NCBI GenBank assembly: GCA_900642245.1
Contig: CAAAJI010000006.1
Coordinates: 245,571-309,570, forward strand
Length of the DNA: 64,000 nucleotides
DNA from: Fragilaria radians
Taxonomy: Eukaryota; Bacillariophyta; Fragilariophyceae; Fragilariales; Fragilariaceae
Reading direction: 5' to 3'
Shown here: positions 1 through 9,032 of the stretch, piece after piece
Position numbering within the stretch: position 1 is the first letter of the stretch
Layout of the letters: each line of letters starts with the position of its first letter
Notes under the pieces: generated by a model
Told to the model about the DNA's origin: nothing
The model's input: the letters and a program-made list of their open reading frames with translations, nothing else
Database searches by the model: none
Made by a program: the position numbers and the translations under genes

Positions 1-958
1 AAACTGTAAGCTAAACGCATGACATCAAACAAAGATGTGTCTCCTGCACTTCGATATGCCAATTGGCGACATAACTCATTGAAAGATGTTTCTGCAGATC
101 TTATCAAGGCTAACGAGAGCTGAGATGCCGTATCATGAGGCATGGCATCACAAGGCAGCCCAATTGGTTTAATTGATGAATTGGAGATAAGTCGTGAATG
201 TAATTCTGCAAATACTTGACAACAAGTAAAAATGATATAATCCGAATATGCCTGACTTTCCCCATCTCGACGTTGTGGACGAGACGCAAGTGTCTCAGCG
301 ATGAGACGCTCAACTTTTGCTGATATTTCAGGATTCTGACAAGCCCTGCGAATCATAGATTGGTCGGAATCCACTTTCAAAATGGTATAGAGCAAAACGG
401 GAATTTGAAACATATCATCTTCACGTAACTCGGAGGCTAGCATGGCTTCAATAATTGAGGAGATGACTGTTCGGGACTGTGAGTCAGGTGCCAAAAAGAA
501 ATCGTACAATCCCGCATCTCCGGCAGCATGAATAGCCTGTAAAGAAAAGCAAGTACTCGTGACACTTAATCGCTGCCATTACGGGAACAATTATTAAGAT
601 AAGCATATGAGTCCAGGGGAGAATGAATCACAAGTGCAAAAGTGTCACAAGTCCAACCTTACAACGTACTACTCACTTGAACTGTCCCTGGTACAAGCGA
701 AAAACTTTTCAAGTCAGGCTCGTAAAACCCATTCAAGATGTCTGGGGAGATCAATTCTAATTTTTCTAGTCTCCCATCTAGAGAGCGAATTTGCTCAAAC
801 CCAAACTCATTCGATAGGGAGGTGAATATTCGTAAACTCTGAAACCTGGGTTGACGAGAGAAAACAGATCGCTGTACGAAGGCTCTAACGAAAAGTTGGC
901 AATTTGACAATGTTAAAAACAATAAAATGAATTGAATAACGTGGAAATGATCTCTCAT
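1..958 (-). CDS. Unknown protein, probably plastid-targeted (3' end outside window)
   Basis: Two exons on the minus strand: 677-958 and 1-536, with an intron at 537-676. The donor reads GTGAGT, the acceptor ACAG, and both exons join at a codon boundary. The second exon stays open to the window edge, so the C-terminus is missing. I chose the ATG at 958 because the in-frame codon further upstream is only a TTG. The protein starts with a charged MRDHFH, then a hydrophobic stretch (about residues 7-19), then LFVRAFVQR. A hydrophobic signal followed by an RAF-like site resembles the bipartite presequences of diatom plastid proteins. The rest, about 240 residues seen here, is mixed helical sequence without a motif I recognise. 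Gene structure is well supported; plastid location is inference; function is unknown. Confidence 0.7.
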
Positions 959-988
959 TGAATGCTTTGCTTGTAGATATATTGACAA

Positions 989-3390
989 GGTAAAAATAAT
1001 CCGCTTTGTGTCAATTGCACTTGCTGAACAAGACAGGAAAGGGATGGAAGATTCTTCCTATTGTACCGGCAACAGATGTCACAAATGGACGTCACTGTAT
1101 ACCGGTTTCAATACAGTAGATTTAAAACCCGTGGAAAGCATCAATGTTAGGGTTAGATGTTTATTGAATATGACTAATATGAAGGCTAAATGTTCCATGC
1201 TAATTATAAATGCAAAACAAATGATAGAAAGCCACAACAACAGAGATTTCTTTTTTAGTGCAAATACGAATCCTTAAGAAGCGTTTTGAGATGCCCAAAG
1301 GGATGCTTCAACATGTACCATCTTTTTTGATTTTTTGCTATGGTGAAAAACAGTTCTCTTCATATAGAAGGATGTGTCTTGTCTCAAATTCTACTTTATA
1401 ACTTCCCCATCTGTATCAAAAAATTGAAAGGTTGGCAATATGGAATTATGATCCAATCAAGTGACACTTGCTTTCAACTCCCACCTGACGTTGGAGCTAA
1501 CACTATCCAATTACCTATTAACATACAATTTCAGATAATCCTCCTTCTTATTTTCAACTCCCACTTGACGTTTGAGCCAACACTATCCAATTACTTGGGA
1601 ACATATATTCTCTGATAATCCTTCCTCTACAACCAGAGAGATTGTTAAGAACTAGAAAATCCCATGTTAAGGTGTAAAGGAATGAAATAGAAATTTATTT
1701 AATACTATGCATGGAAAGATAGGCGAATAGATTAAGTATTAACATTCTCTGTATTGAAAATCTGCTAAGCTGGTAGGTAAATACTTCGTTTAGTCAACTC
1801 ACTTGCTTTTAGAAAGATAACATCACACACATGCACATTTTTTCTGTAGGGCACTTTGATCACACTTTTTGTTGCGTCTGCAGTGGAGTGAAATTTTGCC
1901 TATATATTATCTAACGCAATCCATGGCTCACCACTTAACGAAGTCAAACTCTTCTTCCTGCAACGCGCAAATTATTTTTCATCCAAAATTGGAGGAGAAG
2001 GAAAGAAGTTTGATATAAATACCTTTTGTGCATGGAACGTGTCGAGGATGTAGACAATCTCATTAACGATATCTTTCCATTACTGGATCCGACATTGCCG
2101 TGTGCTCCTGCTTACTGCTTTAGAAAGTGGGCCCTGTCCAACCTTTACACCTACAACAATTTGAGCACCAACATAATCATCATGAATCATGTACTGCTAA
2201 GCAATTATGTGAATCATATTTTTATTAAATAGAAGTTGACTAGGGGTAACTTGTAATGGATTGCAATCTAGCACATGGAGTAAACTACAGACAGTAATAA
2301 AATAGATTGCTTTCTTCTCACTTTTCATTTTCCGATGCAAATGATCGAAGCACATTATTTAAAGCTCTCTGCGCGAAGCTTGCATTTATCGCTATATGCA
2401 CTCAGTCAAGGATTGCATTCACTTTGAATTTTTACATTATCGAATACATTTGAAACAGGCATTATGCTTACCAGTATCTAGTAGGATCTATAATAGTGAG
2501 TAGAAGGAGGGAGTATGCCTTGGATAGAGCCTCCTTCTAGAGGGACCAACGAAGCAACACACATACCTTTTGGAACAGGAAGCATTCTGCTATTTACTTA
2601 GCTATGGGAAAGATAATAAAGTATAGCATTATGGTTAAGCTATTGAAAGGGGAAAAGATGTTGGATTCCCTCTCAAAATATTTTCTTGATTCTACATTAT
2701 TCAGGATCGTTTATAATATAAGGCGACCCAAAATCGCTTAACAATTCGGAAAGGTTTGGTTGAAATAGGGAAAAATCATGCAACTAATCAGTAAAACAAG
2801 GCACGATTAAAAATGACCAAGAAAGCCCCAAAGCTAGTGAGCAAATACAAATAGTGAATCTCAAAACGCTGCTTGAAAAATCAAAAAATTGCCTAAAATT
2901 GTTGATAAGACATAGCTGGTAAGAAAAGACAAAAGGAGAAATGACAAGGTCTTTCCATACCCTTAACTAGTCATGTCTTTTGTCGAAAAAAGTAAACAAG
3001 CAACTAGACACTTGGTATCTTATACATCGTAGGGTCTATATAATAGCTATCTGACTATATTATTTAATATATTTGTACAAGCAGTGATAGATCCTGGTGT
3101 CAATTGAAAACAAATTATTGAATTAAGTCTGACTTTGCCACACACTTAAGTTATGATTCAGAACATTTATAGTTTAAAGGAATGAAAAACACTATCTGCT
3201 TAAGAACATGGTTTGATCTATTTCTGAGCCCATACATTAATGAGCTAACGTCTAATCTTGAAGAAATCTGCCGATTCATGATTCTGTACGAAAGACATTC
3301 TTACGTAGCATAACAAGGTTTTGTACGAAAGCCTCTCAGGTCTTCAGTTGTTCCATACATTGATCTTAAGATAGTAAAATAACTGGAGGA
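989..3390. other. Gene-poor stretch
   Basis: AT-rich DNA upstream of the minus-strand gene at the left edge. Open frames here are short, lack recognisable domains and often begin without an ATG. The only structure I see is an 80-bp tandem repeat, listed separately. The promoter of the left-edge gene should lie in the first few hundred bases, but no motif can be assigned. Confidence 0.5.
1472..1631. repeat. Tandem repeat, two 80-bp units
   Basis: Two adjacent copies about 80 bp long start at 1472 and 1552. Both begin TTTCAACTCCCAC, continue through a shared CACTATCCAATTAC, and end near GATAATCC. They differ at scattered positions, so the duplication is not recent. No coding potential is evident. 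Confidence 0.75.
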
Positions 3391-3396
3391 GGAGTA

Positions 3397-3672
3397 GTGG
3401 AGCAATCAAAACTTTTGTATAATCGTGAACAGCGTGGTGAACAAGACGTTAGAGTAGATGATAATGGTGTCATAGTACCAAACTCTAGGATGAGGAAAGC
3501 GTTGTACAGAGCCTTCACCTATCTGAAATTTGGTCATCTTGGAAAAGGAAGAAGAATTCCTATTCCTTCATGTGTTACAACAAAAATAAGAGAAATGTAA
3601 CAAGAGGCAGATGGAGACTACATGGGTTTTCATGAAGAATATTCATTTGTCAACAATGCATTTTTATTTATC
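3397..3672 (+). pseudogene. Remnant of a conserved short coding region
   Basis: An open stretch of 67 codons (opening with GTG, not ATG) ends at a TAA at 3598. It contains ALYRAFTYLKFGHLGKGRR, then RIPIPSCV and TKIREM. Directly after the stop the same frame continues with DGDYMGFHEE. The arrangement (basic GKG patch, IPxCV, IR, then a DGxYMGF block) resembles a short module I have seen in diatom and other protist proteins, some of them transposon-associated, but I cannot name it with confidence. The in-frame stop inside the conserved-looking block, the lack of an ATG and the tandem duplication of its last part point to a dead fragment. A spliced real gene is a less likely alternative. Confidence 0.4.
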
Positions 3673-3741
3673 CAGAGGCAGATGGAGACTACATGGGTTT
3701 TCATGAACAATAATCATTTGTCAATAATGCATTTTTATTTT
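3603..3741. repeat. 71-bp tandem duplication at the left flank of the piggyBac copy
   Basis: The unit 3603-3673 begins AGAGGCAGATGGAGACTACA and is repeated at 3674 to about 3741 with a few substitutions and a small length change. The second unit runs into the last codons of the transposase, whose stop is at 3735-3737. The first unit carries the DGDYMGF block of the plus-strand remnant. The repeat therefore bridges two unrelated coding remnants. Confidence 0.8.
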
Positions 3742-5692
3742 GTCAATTTTAGCGATGATATATCTCCAACATGCTTTGATTTCTTAATAGATGCCCTTGG
3801 TAGGATTTTGTCACAGCTCATTAGCATGGCAGAGAGTACCTTTGCATCACCTTGCAGTGCTCCTTGACAATGATATGCAGTATAGCAGTTGACATGGAAA
3901 CCCTTTTTACATTTGATGCAACCGTAAATTGTCTTTTTCTTTATGCCACGAAACATGCAGAAATAGCAGTTGATATCAGCTCGATTTATGTTTTCAATTA
4001 ACATGTGCGAGTGCTCATTGGATCCCAGGATGTTTTCTACAACCCGAGGCTCATTTTCATTACATGGGCGTTTCCGATGGCTTTGGTATTGCGTAACAAG
4101 TTCTTCACATAGTGATCGCTTGAATTCAGCACAAGAGATGCTTTCAAGGGGGCGGATACTTTGAAACACAGAATAAGCCTGAAGTGCAGCCATGTCCAAA
4201 AAATATGTAAACAAGCTCATGTGGAGACGTTGTTCTTTCCTCTTTCTTGGGTTTGTTGCACGCTTTTGTTCCATTCTATCAACAGAATTCATATTAATAT
4301 TGTAAGCAACAATGAAAACAGGTACCTTAAATGTAGTTTGATGCATTGTTTCATTTCCTGTCCATCGCTTCACAGCAGCAAGGCCTCTGACGCACAAAAT
4401 GGCTTCATCACTTGTTCCATCAAGTATAGGTCTACTTGGTGTACTAGCTAAATCATTTGTATAGAACACAACCAGTCTACTGTCTTTCCAAACAATGTAG
4501 CCCGCATTTTCTGCAACAAGCTCAGTAGGGGCAACAAATTGTGTGCGTTGGTTGGCTGGAAATTTCTTCTCGGCAGCTACATGCTGTCTTCTAAGCTTTT
4601 CTAAATCAGAAATCTTGTCATTCGCACAAACCAAACACCAGGAACCTCTTGGAGTATCCTTCATCATTGACATTTCTTCTGAAAGAAATCTGTGATTTGC
4701 TGAGTCAACGTTTGTAAACTTTACTGTTCCTATCAATCTGGCTTCATTATCAGTAATGCCTTTGAGTTCCTTTGCAAGTGTGTGAGGAGTGTAGAAGTTA
4801 TCTGTGAAGAACACCCGCTTTCCTGAAGGATCAGGATATACCTTTGTTTGATAAGCCATTTGCAGGATCCAGAGTGCTGTTGGTGAGTCCTTATCTACAA
4901 CATCTGATTTTCTCAAAGTATTGTTGAATGGTTTTCTCATCTTTCAATGTACTAAACAAAATGCCTCAGCTCCAGATTCACCTGTATTGTTTCCTGCTTG
5001 GTTATCAACTATACTGGATACGTAGGTATTTCTTGATCCCACAATGGCGTACAATCGAATAGCATACTTGTCAGGTTTACTTGGAAGATACAAACTGGCT
5101 GTGGTTCTAGCCTTTGTCCTCACACTAGCTTCATCCAATGCACTAGTCCCTATTGGAACAGCAATCTGGCATATATTCTTTTGGAAATGTTCTAGTAGTT
5201 TCGAGAATGCCACAAAGGATCCGCTGATGCTTCTTCATGTGAATAGGAAGACGGGTCGCGCAGCACTAAATTCGAACGAATGTGTTGGAATTCGTCCCTT
5301 GACATTGTTTTCTTGAAATCTTCATGACCTGTAAGCATATCTTTTCTCCAGTAGTAACTGATATCATTGATTTGGAGGATCCACATTGCCATTTCAAGTC
5401 CCAAGTAGGCCCGAAACTTCATTTCATTTACTTCCTTTAACCCTTTTTCTTTCAGATTCTTGTTTGTCCATGTCCTTACGCAGTTAAACCAAGAATTTGT
5501 CAAAAAGAGGAAAAATAATCCTGATTTTTTCCTTTTGTGAAATGCACAATCTACTTGCCCTTGTTGAAGAATCTTGAGAGACGATTGTTGCTCTAAACTT
5601 TGCAGATAAGCATTTTCATTAGCTTCAGATTCCTCCTCATTGTCAATAATCCAATCCTGTATTAGGTGATCAAAAATTTCTTGGTCTTCCAT
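3735..5692 (-). pseudogene. piggyBac-type transposase, broken by a frameshift and a stop
   Basis: A DDE transposase of the piggyBac family (DDE_Tnp_1_7), read from 5692 down to 3735 in three blocks. The first block ends after DPLWHSR near 5200, where one base appears to be missing and the frame shifts. The second block ends at a TGA at 4944-4946, and the same frame resumes immediately with an ATG at 4940. All three expected acidic positions are visible: ALDEAS in block two, FFTDNFYTP in block three, and SVDRMEQK further on. The C-terminus carries the Cys/His-rich finger typical of the family (CYFC, CIKC, then HVNC and HC). The broken frame means no complete transposase can be made from this copy unless splicing removes both lesions, and I see no GT-AG pair that clearly does so. 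The start at 5692 is an ATG opening an acidic N-terminus (MEDQEIFDHL), as is usual for the family. Confidence 0.9.
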
Positions 5693-5788
5693 AGCAACTT
5701 TTTATTGCTCTATCGATCTATAAGGGTCTTGGAAGAATTTGAGAAATGAGCGGCGCACAGTGAGGCAAAAGTTAAATGGCTGAAACCG

Positions 5789-5926
5789 TCAGATGAGATA
5801 TACCTCATTTGAAACCCGTTTTGTGTATCAGCGAATCACAAGCCAGTATCCTGGTTACGTAGTGGTACTTCAGATTCTAGTAGCCAATAGAAAACGAGAT
5901 TCAGATGAGTTATATCTCATCTGAAT
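5789..5926. repeat. Two subterminal palindromes of the piggyBac element
   Basis: The outer palindrome has perfect 11-bp arms, ATTCAGATGAG at 5899-5909 and CTCATCTGAAT at 5916-5926, around a 6-bp centre. An inner, less perfect copy has arms at 5789-5797 (TCAGATGAG) and 5804-5812 (CTCATTTGA). Repeated subterminal motifs of this kind are common near piggyBac ends and may bind the C-terminal Cys-rich domain of the transposase; that role is inference here. Confidence 0.8.
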
Positions 5927-6239
5927 TTTCAGTAGTCAAAGGGTTAAATAATACTAAAACAATTTAGAAGCAGTTGAAAGATACCGTTCGATTCCAATTG
6001 AAAAATAAACATCGGATGAAAATTCTGTCATTTTAATTTGTAAACTGCACGTGAGCAACTTAGGAGGCGTGAGTCGAATAATCAAGTCCAACACACTCAA
6101 TTAGTGAAATTGATTAAAATTAAATTAATGCTTTTTAGTTTATCCTTAATATTGTGATATACATGAAGGAGAGTCTGGTGGAAAATCAAGAAGATTCTAG
6201 TTCACACTTAAATACATGCTTTTTATATCAGGTCAGGGG

Positions 6240-6269
6240 TTAGGGGTTAGGGGTTAGGGGTTAGGGGGG
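6240..6269 (+). repeat. Interstitial telomere-like array, four TTAGGGG units
   Basis: Four consecutive TTAGGGG units, the last with two extra G, preceded by CAGGGG. The 7-bp unit differs by one G from TTAGGG, the telomere repeat reported for diatoms and many other eukaryotes. The array lies about 290 bp outside the right end of the piggyBac copy. Single-copy flanks on both sides show that it is internal and not a chromosome end in this assembly. Confidence 0.85.
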
Positions 6270-7308
6270 AATTAAGTGACGAAATAGTGATTTTCATTAT
6301 TTTCGTACGAAGAGTTTTGCTGCAATCAATTTATGTTTCTTGAATCAGGCCGCTAATACAAAGTAGTAGATTTAGAATATTCAATAAAAAATAGTTGTAG
6401 GGTATCCTTACTTCTGAAGTCTGACTGTCACCTTTCGAAAGACAAGCATCAAGAAGTACTTGAAATCAAGAAAAAGACTGAAATAGGCAAAAAGGAGCGT
6501 AATAAGTTTCAAAGCATAAACTCCAGCATAACGGAGGAAAAATATGAAAGACGTTCCCTCCCAGTAGTGGGTTCTAGTAAACCTTTTCCCATGAGATGTT
6601 AATCAACGACGACATGTTTACCTACTTATCATAAACATGTGTTCCTCTATGTCATGTTACGGGACTTTTTTATTGCTTTCCCAAGTAGAAACAACGATTC
6701 ACACAAGCATTATAGTGATCTTTACTACAATTTATTGGGAATAAAGACTCACCTTTATATCAAGGAGTCTCTTCTTCAATTTGGTATTGAGACAATCTCT
6801 ACTCTTGTGAACTCTTGGCTTAACGTGTTTCAAAAAGGCACATATAATTTGGTGCAGTATGAAGTAAAGTTTCACGCAGTAAGGCTATCGACAACATTCT
6901 CATGAAAATAATGAAATGATAGCATAACATGACGATTTAGCCAGAACCCATCGCGACAGCAATAATGAACCCAAACGATTTCTTCCTACAATCCGCACTT
7001 TTTAACTCTGGCTTAGTATTTGGAAGCAATCAAAAATGCAATAAAGAAATTGTAAAGATGCTAAGCAAAATTCTCTCCTGATGAAGTACCAAGTTCAATT
7101 CAATTCGCATCCAGACATGGTCCCGTCATTCACCTTTTTCATTGTTGTTCATCGGCATCTTATTCCGGGCAAAAGCTTGAAATTGAATTTATTTTCCTTA
7201 AACTTTGCACAATGCCATGGCAAAACGTTGAAGGGAATTTAATGTTTGCTATTTTCTGTATGAAAACAAATCTTATAAAAGTCGTATCAGTTTTGATTCT
7301 TAACCATG

Positions 7309-7347
7309 AATTTATTTCATTCTCTCAAAATTTATTTCATTCTCTCA
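7309..7347. repeat. 19-bp direct repeat, two copies
   Basis: AATTTATTTCATTCTCTCA occurs at 7309-7327 and again at 7329-7347. It is short and noncoding, with no evident role. Confidence 0.7.
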
Positions 7348-7427
7348 GTTGATCCATCATTCGGCATCATGTTATTCCTAGGGGAAAATTATGATTATTC
7401 AAAATCAATATCTATTTTACATTTATT

Positions 7428-8057
7428 TTAGTATTTTTTCACGGAAGAAAAATCCAGATCATCATAATGTGCTGCATACCCGTCTGCTTCGGCTAGCAAT
7501 CGACCAAACCTCAATGCTGCTCTTGAACTTTCTTCGCATGAGAGTTGCATGTAATGACTAGACTGTTCATAAGAAAGATTACGTTCTTTGCATTTTTCTT
7601 GAAGAGCAAGGATTTCCTGGATGTGTTGTTTCCGGAGCTCGCATCGTATGGCTTGGACCCGAGAAAGGGTGAATTTTTCTAATCCTCGTCGAGAATGGCC
7701 AATGGCGGTCCAGAAAAATAATTCTTGTTTCATGAATATCGACACTTCGACTCCTTTGAAGCAAGACATCCAGATCCGGCTAAATGTGTCAACATATGAA
7801 TACTTACGGGCTTGAGTCCAGATTGTATCTTTCTTCTTAACAGCATTGACGACGCCCAACCAGCTGTCATGTATTTCCTTGCTTTCATCCCTGCTCCACC
7901 ATAGAGAGTCATCAATTTCATGAATTGCACTTTTCTTTGATCCCTCAAAATTTAGCGTGCTATTGCCTGAAGTCTTTGTGAAGCTAACCTGAATCCTCTT
8001 CTTCTCCTGCATGCTCACAACTTCCGTACTTCTGTCACTATTTTGTCTATCAATCAT
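7428..8057 (-). CDS. Conserved hypothetical protein of a diatom-type WW/RGLE family
   Basis: A single-exon protein of 209 residues starting at an ATG and ending in SSVKKY. After a basic, Ser/Thr-rich N-terminus (about 35 residues) come IDDSLWWSRDE, a Tyr-containing middle part, RRGLEKFTLSRVQ, and a helical C-terminus with LQEKCKE followed by SSRAALRFGRLLAEADG. The order WWxRDE, RGLE, then a conserved C-terminal helix is one I associate with a family of unknown function that has many copies in diatom genomes. That link is from memory and not tested. No signal peptide or membrane segment is seen. The next gene lies about 500 bp upstream on the same strand, so the two are probably transcribed separately. 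Confidence 0.75.
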   Translation of the reverse strand: MIDRQNSDRSTEVVSMQEKKRIQVSFTKTSGNSTLNFEGSKKSAIHEIDDSLWWSRDESKEIHDSWLGVVNAVKKKDTIWTQARKYSYVDTFSRIWMSCFKGVEVSIFMKQELFFWTAIGHSRRGLEKFTLSRVQAIRCELRKQHIQEILALQEKCKERNLSYEQSSHYMQLSCEESSRAALRFGRLLAEADGYAAHYDDLDFSSVKKY

Positions 8058-8552
8058 AATGGCGATTTTTCACAATTTTTCAATTTATATCTTTCAAAGT
8101 ACAGAAATAAAATAAGGCTCTCTCAAAGGTGGGCACGACCTCTATTCGTGTAATTCCCTGGTCATAAATCCCTTGACGATTTTGTGCCATTTCGATGTCG
8201 CAAGTGAATTCATTGTTGGATTGTCGTTATGCTCAGAGTGAGTCCGTATATTCACATTGATAGCAGATTCCAATCTAACAAAAATGTACAGACTTTTCCT
8301 AAAAATTGCGTCTCAATAGATTTACTTGCCTCGTGATATATCATAGCATGTATTTCCCCGAAATGAGTCTTGACTTTATATTAACTGTTATTTTTGTATT
8401 TGTTGTCTGTTTGAAAGTTTAAATATGCCCCGGCATAAATAGTATTTTCCTCCAAGTTTGGGTTGAGGATACTTGGTTTACACCAGGCTTCCCGAAATAA
8501 AGAATCTCCCTAATACGGATGACAGTAAATCGTTTGTTTTAAAAACTTAACG
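8058..8552. other. Intergenic spacer between two minus-strand genes
   Basis: 495 bp of AT-rich DNA. It should hold the promoter of the gene at 7428-8057 and the 3' end of the gene at 8553. No motif or further gene is seen. Confidence 0.5.
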
Positions 8553-9032
8553 CTAGCCATTTCTAGAGGCGTATTCCTCATTAGATGAAAGTAGCACATG
8601 AATTTTTGATTCGATCTGTTGACAATCATTCTCTAAATCTTCCAAACGTTTCAACAGAGTATCCTGTAATCTGCTAAGTTGATATTTTTGAATCCTAATG
8701 ATATCTTGCTGAATTTTGTTCGATGATTGTGTATAATGTTCCACGTAATCTTTTACTTCCGTCACAAACTGTAGCCAATGTTTTCCATCGTCAACAATTG
8801 GATGACATTCCGATTCAGCATGACATTTTTCGGTCCAATTAATCACGTCTTCGATGTGTCGAGAAAAGAGGCGTAGACGCTCATTTGCCAATTTTACAAA
8901 GCTATCTGAGTCCAGTAATATATTTTCATCGTTCCCCGATAGTAATGTATCCATACTTTCCAGTAATCCTTCATTTGAAGGCGGGATGGGCCAAAATCGC
9001 AATGGAGGAGTCGGAATTTGCATTACATTCAT
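8553..9032 (-). CDS. Hypothetical coiled-coil protein
   Basis: About 160 residues from the ATG at 9032; an in-frame ATG three codons later is also possible, and the frame stays open upstream to a TTG at 9086. A Pro-rich start (PTPPLRFWPIPP) is followed by long amphipathic helices, including KIQQDIIRIQKYQLSRLQ and a C-terminal DLENDCQQIESKIHVLL, which should form coiled coils. The size and shape (short Pro-rich lead, then a coiled coil) fit a small subunit of a cytoskeletal, kinetochore or vesicle-tethering complex, but no family signature is visible and I do not assign one. A 5' exon ending near 9120 cannot be excluded, because an ACAG acceptor-like site lies there. Confidence 0.6.
   Translation of the reverse strand: MNVMQIPTPPLRFWPIPPSNEGLLESMDTLLSGNDENILLDSDSFVKLANERLRLFSRHIEDVINWTEKCHAESECHPIVDDGKHWLQFVTEVKDYVEHYTQSSNKIQQDIIRIQKYQLSRLQDTLLKRLEDLENDCQQIESKIHVLLSSNEEYASRNG

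Larger units (their letters stand above)
3735..5947 (-). mobile_element. piggyBac element, right (5') end intact, left end not found
   Basis: Upstream of the transposase start, on the minus strand, the sequence reads TTAA (5944-5947) followed by CCCTTTGACTACTG. piggyBac elements insert at TTAA and their termini commonly begin CCC, so 5944-5947 is taken as the target site and the bases just inside as the terminal inverted repeat. About 250 bp separate the end from the first ATG. A matching TTAACCCTTTG on the plus strand between 2000 and 3735 was searched for by eye and not seen. The other end therefore seems deleted or too diverged to recognise. Confidence 0.75.
5948..7427. other. Gene-free stretch right of the piggyBac end
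   Basis: AT-rich sequence with no credible coding region. It contains the TTAGGGG array at 6240-6269 and a short direct repeat at 7309-7347. A plus-strand open frame at 6639-6905 shows no domain and is probably chance. Confidence 0.5.

Noticed and set aside
2026..2232. Short plus-strand frame (68 codons)
   Set aside because: Too short, begins without an ATG and lacks any motif; surrounding DNA shows no coding signal.
4944..5213. Reading the piggyBac lesions as introns
   Set aside because: The frameshift needs only a single base and the stop is a single in-frame TGA; no GT-AG pair of intron size removes either without losing conserved residues.
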